This document shows, in pieces, positions 1 to 6,614 of a stretch of DNA of 15,194 nt. The notes under the pieces were generated by a model that worked only from the letters and a program-made list of their open reading frames with translations, did not search any database and was not told the DNA's origin. Made by a program: the position numbers and the translations under genes. This stretch comes from Stramenopiles sp. TOSAG23-6 (lineage: Eukaryota > Sar), in assembly GCA_900128565.1 (NCBI GenBank), contig LT636125.1, positions 1 through 15,194 of the forward strand. Direction: 5' to 3'. Position 1 is the stretch's first letter; each line of letters starts with the position of its first letter.

Positions 1-612
1 TTTCAAAAAAAAATCTAAAAAAATTGTTAGGTACAAAATTTCGTACGAAAAAAAATTTTTAGAATTTGAAAAAAAATAAAACATACATGCAACTTCAGCT
101 AATGGAAGCCCAAATAAAACACCAATTCCACTACATAAAGTTCTCCAATGTGTCAATGACGCTCGTTTTGTTTCAGAATAGGTAGTACATTCTGCTGATA
201 ACGCTGATTCAGTAAGTGTAAAGGCAGTAAAGAAACAATCAAAAAAGAAAAGCGAAGAAAAGAAATGAATGGCTAATACACTTTGTGAAGATGAGTCAGA
301 ATTTCCCCATTGATACCACGGTAATACTACAAATACAAAGACAAGCCCGAAACCACTACTAATTATTGAATACACGCGAGTTTTAAGTTTTCAAGTGTAC
401 TTTCTTTCTTATTTGTACGTCGAGGTATATTCCAATCATTGGATTGTTGACTGCATTAGTTACAAGGAAAAACACGTGAGCGCTACAGTGAAACCTAGTG
501 GTTCAAGACCAAAGACTTCATTAAATATACGAGTTGAATATGCACCAAATATACTTGAAAGAAGAGCCTGTGTGAAGGATACTATACCGAGAGCAACGTA
601 AAGTGACTGCAT
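1..612 (-). CDS. MFS_2/GPH-like membrane transporter, 5' part, with intron and two frameshifts
   Basis: Read right to left from ATG at 610-612, preceded in frame by a TGA. The N-terminal half of a sugar/lipid-type major facilitator is visible: a first hydrophobic helix, a VFGL segment, then VTNAVNNPMIGIYLD, which matches the family's NDPLxGxxxD loop after helix 2. Further hydrophobic helices follow, then an ECTTYSETKRASL stretch that fits the family's ExTxDYxERTRL loop. About five of the usual twelve helices are present, because the gene runs off the window at position 1. Two frame changes sit at homopolymers: a T5 run (468-472), where one extra T would restore frame, and an A4 run (388-391 or 381-384), where one fewer A would. 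The pair compensates, so sequencing error is likelier than decay. Coding exon 87-612, intron 15-86, next exon 1-14. Substrate cannot be assigned. Confidence 0.75.
15..86 (-). other. Spliceosomal intron (72 nt) in the transporter gene, copy 1 of the intron element
   Basis: On the minus strand the intron opens with GTATGTTTTA and ends in seven T plus AG. The branch motif CTAAC lies 12 nt before the acceptor and directly follows the 16-nt core GTACGAAATTTTGTAC (31-46). Splicing leaves the frame open to the window edge. The core plus CTAAC recurs in other introns here. Confidence 0.75.
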
Positions 613-654
613 TGCTCATTTATAATGTAAAGTGACTGCATTGCTCATTTATAA
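598..654 (+). repeat. 29-bp tandem duplication over the transporter start codon
   Basis: A 29-bp unit (598-626) is repeated directly at 627-654, with the 28 bases of the second copy all matching. The unit contains the transporter ATG (610-612, minus strand), so a second ATG with the same following codons lies 29 bp upstream. Because 29 is not a multiple of three, the upstream ATG is out of frame and soon meets a stop. Confidence 0.85.
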
Positions 655-1208
655 AGTACCAACTTTATCTAAATTTTATCTGTCTCTCTCTCTCTGAGAA
701 TTTTTTTTTGTCAAAATAGCAAGAATGGTCTGTCGGTTATTTTTGGGAATCGAATGTTAATCCAAGAAGTATATCTCACAAATACTCCGAGTCAAAATGG
801 ACGTTTTGTCGATTTTCAGATTATCTGTCAACAAGATAAAGAATGACAATGTAAAATAAAGAGATTCGATTTTTCCTTTTGGATCGATCATCGATCGATA
901 GAATATATAATTCAATAATCATGAACATCATGAATCATGATCATTGATCTTCGAAGAATCTGATGGAGATCTCGCGCGTTTTCAATCGATCTGAGCCGCT
1001 AGGGTTAGGGTTTGATCGATTTCAAAGATGCAAGTCAACTCAGCACATTGGTTTTTTCGGTTTTGTGGTGGTCAAGGGAAAAAGTAAAAAAACATCANAA
1101 AATAGAACCTCTTTGGCAAAACATTCCGAGCTGACAGACTTTCAATTGTAGATTTCAATAGTATAATATTTAGTGGCATTGTTTTGCTGTTCCATAGTGC
1201 ATTTAAGT
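613..1208. promoter_or_regulatory. Divergent intergenic region between transporter and SUMO protease genes
   Basis: The two genes start back to back, so this 596-bp stretch should hold both promoters. Visible features are a CT tract (683-695), GATCGATC (882-889), ATCGATCGAT (890-899), three ATCATGA heptamers (918-924, 927-933, 934-940), two further ATCGAT sites near 985 and 1016, and AGGGTTAGGGTTT (1001-1013), which looks like two telomere units or a telo-box. Position 1098 is N. The 62-codon open frame starting at 963 has no recognisable protein character. I see no certain TATA box. Promoter function is inferred from position. Confidence 0.5.
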
Positions 1209-3236
1209 ATGAGTAAGAGAGGTAGGAGCTTCCAAAGAGAAGCAAAGAAGAGTTTTGACAATGAACATGCCAAGATATTCGACAAAGAACATCCCAAGAA
1301 GAAGTTCAAAGACAAAGAACATGTCCGTAAAATGAGATCGTTTCCCACAAGTACAAGTAGTTCAAATAAGCGAAAGTCGCCAAAAGCTCAGATATCACAG
1401 TCGTCCTCTAATCAGTATCAAAGTTCACATTCGACAAATACAAGGAGATCTAAACGTAAAAAAAATGCACACGGAAGTTCTAATACAGCACTCGATCTTT
1501 GTTCCTCTAGTGAAGATAGTAGTAGTAGCTGTGAATTCACTGATGACGATGATGTTGAAATTACCGGAGAAAGTCTCAAAGGTGCACCATTATCAGCTGC
1601 GAGATATAAATGTAGTGCACTCTTATCACAGTCTGAGCTATTAAAGATTGTTCAACATGTGGACAATGTTGATCTTTGTTTTCAAGTACCAGTAAAATCA
1701 GCATACTTTATGTGCCTCCCTATAAATAGTATAAATAACGAAAAAGAAAATAATACTGGCGTACTTAATGATGCACTTTGTAATTTATGTATAAAGAAAA
1801 TTGAACCAGAAGAAGAAATCATCGAGGCCAATACGAATGCTGATTACAATTATTCTCTCGAAATTTCGTTATCTGGTGTACGCATAATACCAGAGCCAAC
1901 AAGTGATGGCCTTCAAGAATACAAAATTAAGTGGGTTGATATGAAAGAAACTGGTTTTAGTGATAATGATCATATTGCTGTATTTCAAAGTGAAAAAACA
2001 TTAGATGATAAATATAACACTTTAATATTGACATTTGATAAATCAGATAAGAATTGCCATTTTGAAGAGATACAACTAAGTGTAATTGACTTTGTAAAAT
2101 CTCGGGAATTGCTTTGTAGCAATGATTACGCGTTACTACAAAAGTTGTATGAATATAAGATTATAACTGTTAGTGATACCAGTACATTGAAGAATTCGTA
2201 CACAAATGATACAGAAAAAGAAACTCATGTTGAAAATGACCAAACATCTCCTTTATATAGTATTGATACATCGAATACAAATATACTTTCCTCCAGGTCA
2301 ACTCGTGCTAGTACACGATTAGCGCGCAGAAATATCTCTCACATTAGAGAAGAACCCAATAAAGTTTATACAGTATATGCACCTGAAAATTCTGTGAGAG
2401 ATTCTATTACATTCACACACGGTGATATGGATCGCCTTGATCCCGGTGAATTTCTCAATGATAATGTCATTGATTTTTATCTTCGATATTGCTTACAAAA
2501 AAAGCAAAAAAAGAAAAAAAAAAAGTCAAAAGCAACTGTTTACATTTTTAGTTCTCACTTTTTCAAGAGACTTATTCAAGGTTGTTATGAAGACGTGAAG
2601 TCTTGGACTAAAAATATTGATATATTTTCATATGACTTTCTTTTTTTCCCGATCAATATGCGTTTACATTGGAGCCTTGCAGTGATTTGTAATCCAGGAA
2701 ATATGATGGGTCGTTTCAAAAAAAAATCAACCGTTCATAAACCTGTCTTTGGAATTGCATTATTTGATTCTCTCATGTGTCATAGTTTACAAAAGGTGAA
2801 AAAACAATTATTTAATTATATGACTTCTGAATTAAAAGCAAGAAAGAATCTCAAAACTAGTTTGTCGATCAAAGAAATATTTGCTGCGACTACAAAGTCG
2901 CCACAACAGGATAATTCTTGTGACTGTGGAGTATATGTATGTAAAAATGTTGAAATACTTTTAACTGACTTAGATCGTCTTTCAGTTGCAACCTTACATA
3001 TGTCAAAGATGAAGGCGAAAGGCGAGAGTAAATTAAAGATAAAAAAACGCTTTGACAAAGTTCTAAAACCTAATGCATATGAACCTCAAGATGCTGCAAG
3101 GTTACGCCAAGACCTACGTAGGATAATAACACAAATAAAACATAAAAATGAAGTAATCAAGAAAGAAGAATCAAAGAAGAAGCTTGCTGAAAAGGAGAAA
3201 CGTCGGAAGAAAAAGTACGCTGATTGTGCAAAATAA
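1209..3236 (+). CDS. ULP2/SENP6-7-type SUMO-specific cysteine protease (peptidase family C48)
   Basis: Predicted 675 residues from ATG 1209 to TAA 3234. The open frame extends upstream only to a GTG, so this ATG is the likely start. Ulp-family enzymes cleave SUMO from proteins or from poly-SUMO chains, mostly in the nucleus. The catalytic domain covers roughly residues 400-590: RLDPGEFLNDNVIDFY (409-424, the FLND-IDFY form typical of the ULP2/SENP6-7 branch), then H487 in LHW, D520 in FDS, oxyanion Q567 and nucleophile C573 in the CDCGVYVC stretch. All catalytic residues are present. The N-terminus is basic and serine-rich, with three D-N/K-EH repeats (residues 16-38) and an acidic serine patch (99-118) preceded by LDLC, a possible SUMO-interacting motif. 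A lysine run (431-441) interrupts the catalytic domain, and the C-terminal 50 residues are K/E-rich. There is no intron. Confidence 0.92.
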   Translation: MSKRGRSFQREAKKSFDNEHAKIFDKEHPKKKFKDKEHVRKMRSFPTSTSSSNKRKSPKAQISQSSSNQYQSSHSTNTRRSKRKKNAHGSSNTALDLCSSSEDSSSSCEFTDDDDVEITGESLKGAPLSAARYKCSALLSQSELLKIVQHVDNVDLCFQVPVKSAYFMCLPINSINNEKENNTGVLNDALCNLCIKKIEPEEEIIEANTNADYNYSLEISLSGVRIIPEPTSDGLQEYKIKWVDMKETGFSDNDHIAVFQSEKTLDDKYNTLILTFDKSDKNCHFEEIQLSVIDFVKSRELLCSNDYALLQKLYEYKIITVSDTSTLKNSYTNDTEKETHVENDQTSPLYSIDTSNTNILSSRSTRASTRLARRNISHIREEPNKVYTVYAPENSVRDSITFTHGDMDRLDPGEFLNDNVIDFYLRYCLQKKQKKKKKKSKATVYIFSSHFFKRLIQGCYEDVKSWTKNIDIFSYDFLFFPINMRLHWSLAVICNPGNMMGRFKKKSTVHKPVFGIALFDSLMCHSLQKVKKQLFNYMTSELKARKNLKTSLSIKEIFAATTKSPQQDNSCDCGVYVCKNVEILLTDLDRLSVATLHMSKMKAKGESKLKIKKRFDKVLKPNAYEPQDAARLRQDLRRIITQIKHKNEVIKKEESKKKLAEKEKRRKKKYADCAK

Positions 3237-3617
3237 AATATAGAATTGTCTTTTATGAAGTAGACACTGAGTGTGAAATACTCGCAGTTTGTGGAATTTT
3301 ATGTAAAATGTAAAATATACTGGAACGCGTATATAAATAAACTCATAGCTGAAGCTAATATTGTGTAAATTATTATTATTACTACTATTATTTTTTTGGT
3401 TATTTTTTTGGTACCCGATTGTAAGCGGGACAAAAAAATAAAATAAGATGCACAACCCCGTCTCTAGGGGGCATTGAACCTCTGTCTATACTTTAATATC
3501 CTGGGTTAACGATATCCAGCTGCTCCTGGTGAGCTGCATTAATCTTTGTTATACTTTGGTCATTGCGTTTGTTTATATAAGTCTTATTTTTGTTATAATT
3601 TGATCTTTTGGTGTTGG
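3237..3617. other. 3' flank of the protease gene and spacer before the actin relic
   Basis: AATAAA overlaps the stop (3232-3237) and another lies at 3336-3341; either could serve as a poly(A) signal. An ATT/ACT microsatellite spans about 3366-3392, followed by a doubled TTATTTTTTTGG and a small CCCG/CGGG stem near 3415-3430. The GC-richer patch 3450-3540 has no gene that I can see. Two degenerate copies of TTTGTTATAMTTTGRTC occur near 3546 and 3589. Confidence 0.5.
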
Positions 3618-3764
3618 ACATATGAGCTTCCTGACGGAAACATTGTGACCATTGGAGCAAGTCAATTCAAGTGCCTAGAGCTTCTCTTCCAACCATCATT
3701 CATGGGTAAAGAAGCTGATGGAATCCATTCAACAGTCTACCGAACTATCATGAAGTGTGATGTT
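3618..3764 (+). pseudogene. Actin gene fragment B (YELPDG to MKCDV), inverted relative to fragment A
   Basis: Translation begins at [13 protein letters not shown] and runs through [15 protein letters not shown] to IMKCDV. This is the conserved actin stretch around residues 240-285 of a normal 375-residue protein. Homology stops at 3764, where fragment A begins on the opposite strand. In an intact actin this segment directly follows fragment A. Here it occupies the correct place but is flipped. No ATG, flanking actin sequence or acceptor site is present, so this is not a working gene. The departures from common actins are marked, as in some rhizarian actins; that comparison is from memory. Confidence 0.85.
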
Positions 3765-3765
3765 G

Positions 3766-3984
3766 GAGGTCAGACGAAGATTAAGCTGATTTTAATTCAG
3801 CATCATAGTCCATAGCAACGTAGCAGTGTTTTTCCTTGATGTCACGAACAATCTCACGTTCTGCAGTTGTGGTGAAAGAGTAACCTTCTTCAGCGAGGCA
3901 CTTCATCATGAACTCNGTCAANTCACGACCAGCAAGATCGAGACGCTTAATTGCATGAGGAAGAGCGTAACCTTCATAGATTGG
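3766..3984 (-). pseudogene. Actin gene fragment A (PIYEGYALPHA to SSSDL) with an in-frame stop
   Basis: The minus strand reads PIYEGYALPHAIKRLDLAG, then [42 protein letters not shown], a TAA, then SSSDL. This is actin from about residue 165 to 235. The TAA stands where actins usually have glutamate (GAA), so one G-to-T change explains it. Positions 3916 and 3922 are N in this arm; the mirror base of 3922 is called C, giving an ordinary Asp-Leu reading. Upstream actin sequence is replaced by an unrelated inverted-repeat segment. Codons here are more often C/G-ending than in the neighbouring genes, which fits descent from a highly expressed actin. Confidence 0.88.
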
Positions 3985-3993
3985 TAAACATCA

Positions 3994-4066
3994 AACAAAA
4001 CCAATGTAACCATGGTGGTTACAGGTAAGGCAGCCTTTGTGGCTACATGTACCCTTTGGTTTTGTT
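3994..4066. repeat. 73-bp segment bounded by 11-bp perfect inverted repeats
   Basis: AACAAAACCAA (3994-4004) pairs perfectly with TTGGTTTTGTT (4056-4066). Inside is a second stem, TGTAACC/GGTTACA, with a 5-nt loop (4005-4023). It abuts the broken upstream end of actin fragment A. It is too small to code for anything. It could be a miniature element or a hairpin left by the rearrangement. Confidence 0.55.
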
Positions 4067-4169
4067 ATCTGTTTTATTCCAGCAGTGTAAAAGAGTAGGT
4101 GGTTATGAGTGTGTTGTTGCGTTGCGTTGACCCACTGGTTGTGTTCTTTGTGAATGCATGACCCAGTTT

Positions 4170-4288
4170 CACTTCTGACGCAACCACCCTACTCGCCCCG
4201 CGCGACCAACAAGTGGTCGCGGTTGACGGGAGGTGTTTCCACCACTTGGCCTGCGTCGTTGCCCCACAAAGTGGTTGCATCAGAAATG
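4170..4288. repeat. GC-rich nested inverted repeat with a strong central hairpin
   Basis: The outer arms 4170-4187 and 4271-4288 are 16/18 complementary and share GCAACCAC/GTGGTTGC. Within them CGCGACCA (4201-4208) and TGGTCGCG (4214-4221) form a perfect 8-bp stem with a 5-nt loop. A third pair, CAAGTGGT and ACCACTTG, overlaps the 3' side. The block is much more GC-rich than the surrounding DNA. A structured RNA, a miniature mobile element and a promoter island are all possible. Confidence 0.5.
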
Positions 4289-4429
4289 AATGGAAAAATA
4301 TTTTATTGATGAAAAGAACTAACCATTGATTGGTCTTGATTGGTTGAAGACATTTCATTTTTTGAGCATTTTTTGACATCGAAATAATAAAAAATCAAAT
4401 AAATTATAATTTCGTGTAAATAAATCAAC

Positions 4430-4498
4430 GACACGTGTCTAAAAATGTTCAAAAGAACGTTGGCCAACGAACGCCAACGAACGTTGGTCAACGTTGGC
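4430..4498 (+). promoter_or_regulatory. Palindromic site cluster upstream of the zinc-finger gene
   Basis: GACACGTGTC (4430-4439, with a CACGTG E/G-box core) is followed by CGTTGGCCAACG (4458-4469), a direct GCCAACGAAC repeat (4463-4482), a CCAACG/CGTTGG stem (4474-4487), and a final CAACGTTGG. These are five or so half-sites of CCAACG in both orientations, ending 32 bp before the ATG at 4531. Binding by a dimeric factor is inferred from this arrangement only. Confidence 0.45.
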
Positions 4499-4530
4499 AA
4501 AAGTTTGTACCAATCTGCCATATAAACAAA

Positions 4531-6367
4531 ATGTTTGAATGGAAGTGTGACTTCTGTCAGATACACACTTGGGATCAAAAACGAGCAGATGAGGTTGAAA
4601 AGAGGAAAGAAAAGGGCAAAGAGTCAAAAAGGAAATTCAAAACCTCTAGCATTGGCAATCACGCTGAAGGCTACATTACGTGTGCCCATTGTAAGCAAGG
4701 ATCTTTCCATGTCTCGTGTACAAAAGCAATTGTAAAAAAGGCTGATGAAACAACGCCCCATGTACCTTGCCCAATGCGGGACGCTATCTTAAGTAATAAA
4801 ACGGGTCCTATACCCATGGCTTCATGTTGCGTCCTTGCAAAATCTCTTGAAACTCAAAGAAAGAGCAAGAAAAATCGTTTCACAAACATATTAAAAAAGA
4901 TGAGAAAGAAATTCGCAAACAAAGTTGACAAAGTCGTACGTTTGATAAAGCGGAGAAAGTTGGAAGAACCGATTCAAAAACCGATTCCTCAATGGTATGG
5001 TGGTGCTATCGTGCTCCCAGAATACGGTCTCTGCAGCTTTGCAAATTTCGATTGCATTTCATTTTTTTGTTATGGTGCGCAACATTCTCCTTCAGAAGAA
5101 AAAATACATGTATGTTTTTTTTGTAGTAAAAGTTGTACCTAACAAAAAAANATTTTTTNTGTACTNANCAAAACATAACAATAAAAATTGAAATACATTT
5201 CACAATATATGATGGCATTGTTCATGGTGTTGTCAATGCTGATACTGCTCGTCTTGCTTCTGAAAGTAATCTTTCAATCGAAGCATTCATCAACGACGCA
5301 AAATCCTTTATGTTTGAGAAACATCGGGTTGATTTTACAATTCTTAAACGTGTTGAAAAACCCACAATGGTAGACAATGGGAAAAACCCGACACTACAAC
5401 AACTTCGGGAATGCAAGTATGTTCCTAAAAGCGAAAAGATTCAAATGATTCTTGGCGAGAATCAAAATAATGAATATACGCTTTTGGAATTACGAATTCC
5501 GGAAAAAACTTGTTTGGATTTAATCAAAGATTTGGATGAGAATAACGAGTTTGATGATGAAAGTTTTATTTTTTTTTTCAATTTCGAATATTTTTTTGTA
5601 CGAAATTTTGTACCTAACAATTTATTTTGAAATATTTTTTTATTTTGAAATATTTTTTCAAAATACATGGTAGTACAATGTTTAGTAGGCTCCCTGAAGA
5701 AATATTCGCTGTGTTGAAAAAATCGTTAAGTAAAAAGGAAAAATACGCTGTAAGTTTCAAAAGAAGTGGTGGCGCCAATGGGGAATTTGACACAGTTTCA
5801 CCAGCTGTTTTGAAAAATTTCCTTAATCTGCATGGTGCTCTGCCTCGTAAATCTTCAGCGGTTCTTTTTCGCGTTGACGGGCAAAAACTCTACACGAATT
5901 ATATATCTCCCTATACGGGAACTGCGAAGTCTTATCCATATGGAATGCCACGTGAAGGAGGTGCACTTCGCCCGACATCAGATCTCATTAAATTTGATCA
6001 AGGATTTGCAAAGTTTTGCATTTCCAAAGTAATATGTGCAAAGATAATGCTCGCTTTTGGAAACGTAAACTCTGTTGCAGCTCGTACAATGTTGATGGAA
6101 CAACAAGACGCAGCTTTCAAGAATAATTCGTATCCATTGTCTACATTGGCAAAATCGTGTTATATGACTCTCGTCACTCATCCAGTTGGATTTCATGTGG
6201 ACAGATTCAAAGAACAGTATAGTTCATTGGAAAAAGAAATCAAATCTGATAGAATTGAGAACAAAATTCTTTTTGTAAATAAAAGTTATAAGGTTGACAG
6301 TTATGATGGTGTTGGTCGTGGAGGTCTCCCAGGCCTACTTTACGTATTTGGATTATTTGATTGGTAG
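4531..6367 (+). CDS. Extended-PHD-like zinc-finger protein, three predicted exons, otherwise unrecognised
   Basis: Exon 1 is 4531-5109 (193 codons), starting at the first ATG of the frame; the frame upstream has only a GTG. It carries paired ligands C6/C9, C51/C54, H60/C63 and H77/C80. The segment GYITCAHC...FHVSCTKA closely follows the extended-PHD pattern seen in BRPF, JADE and AF10 proteins. A lysine/arginine-rich region (about 104-145) could act in nuclear localisation or nucleic-acid binding. Exon 2 (from 5169) and exon 3 (to TAG 6365-6367, about 230 codons, with LPEEIFAVL near its start and GGLPGLLYVFGLFDW at the end) match nothing I know. Exon 1 to 2 joins in phase 0 if N at 5168 is G. 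Exon 2 to 3 fits the frame only with a donor at 5549, giving 550 residues; the more intron-like donor at 5563 is out of phase. Exon 3 could instead be a separate gene from ATG 5678. Confidence 0.6.
5110..5168 (+). other. Predicted intron 1 (59 nt) of the zinc-finger gene, copy 2 of the intron element
   Basis: The donor GTATGTTTTT resembles that of the transporter intron. A 12/16 match to the shared core lies at 5123-5138, again directly followed by CTAAC (5139-5143). The acceptor would be A5167 with N5168 read as G; exon 2 then continues in phase 0. Three more N (5151, 5159, 5166) show that this stretch was hard to sequence. An acceptor hidden by an N is an inference. Confidence 0.55.
5563..5673 (+). 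other. Predicted intron 2 of the zinc-finger gene, copy 3 of the intron element
   Basis: The sequence GTTTTATT, T-run, CAATTTCGAATA, T-run aligns with the transporter intron over about 60 nt. The exact core GTACGAAATTTTGTAC plus CTAAC follows at 5598-5618. A perfect 18-bp tandem duplication (5623-5640, 5641-5658) lengthens the 3' part, and TAG at 5671-5673 is the first usable acceptor. The resulting join is out of phase, so either a base is miscounted nearby or the donor is the GT at 5549. Confidence 0.5.
5623..5658 (+). repeat. Perfect 18-bp tandem duplication inside intron 2
   Basis: The unit TATTTTGAAATATTTTTT occurs at 5623-5640 and 5641-5658 without mismatch, between the branch motif and the acceptor. 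Confidence 0.85.
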
Positions 6368-6375
6368 ACTAACCA

Positions 6376-6614
6376 TTTTGGTACAATGTGTATTCTTTTG
6401 GAAATTATGCATCTGGATTTTGTTAGATATGTTTATTTTTTTTTTCTTTTCAATCTTTACAATAAAAAAATATACATATTTGGTGTTATCTAAAGAAAAA
6501 ACAATTCTAAAAATTAATTTTATTTTTGTAAATAATCCAATATTATATACAAATTTTAGTACAACATGTATTCTTTTGGAATCGAATTTTGGTACAATAT
6601 ATATTCTTCTGGAA
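6376..6614 (+). repeat. Three dispersed copies of a 28-bp repeat encoding F-G/S-T-x-x-ILLE
   Basis: Copies are at 6376-6403, 6554-6581 and 6587-6614, all exactly 28 bp, with consensus TTTTRGTACAAYRTRTATTCTTYTGGAA in two adjoining pieces. Each can be read as FGTMCILLE, FSTTCILLE or FGTIYILLE, and the differences include a silent TTG/CTG. Copy 1 lies just after the zinc-finger stop codon and in its frame. Copies 2 and 3 are 33 bp apart and share another open frame. They may be 3'-UTR repeats or remnants of duplicated coding units. Confidence 0.65.

Larger units (their letters stand above)
3985..4530. other. Non-coding stretch with nested hairpins and upstream region of the zinc-finger gene
   Basis: No gene seen. 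It holds a 73-bp inverted-repeat unit (3994-4066), a GC-rich structured block (4170-4288), two TTGATTGGT repeats (4326-4334, 4336-4344) that contain inverted CCAAT boxes, a GACACGTGTC palindrome with a CACGTG core (4430-4439), and an AACGTTGG cluster (4456-4498) just before the zinc-finger ATG. The last three are arranged like a promoter or 5' leader. Confidence 0.5.

Noticed and set aside
1001-1013. Telomere or telomere-addition site
   Set aside because: Only two TTAGGG-type units in the middle of an intergenic region; no array.
963-1151. 62-codon open frame as a small gene
   Set aside because: It lies in the divergent intergenic region, contains an N, shows no domain or biased codon use, and consists partly of GATC/telo-box repeats.
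1173-1208. Twelve-residue extension of the SUMO protease
   Set aside because: It starts at GTG; the first ATG of the frame is 1209.
3455-3530. tRNA gene or tRNA-derived SINE on the minus strand
   Set aside because: GGTTCAATGCC fits the Pol III B-box consensus, but the T-stem pairs at only three of five positions and there is no matching acceptor stem or A box at the right distance.
3618-3984. Ciliate-type scrambled micronuclear gene
   Set aside because: There are no further actin segments, no pointer repeats that I could find, the genetic code is standard, and the neighbouring protease gene is not interrupted.
4435-4530. N-terminal extension of the zinc-finger protein with NVGQR repeats
   Set aside because: The frame begins with GTG, not ATG, and the peptide repeat simply reflects the palindromic CCAACG cluster. 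ATG 4531 is the likely start.
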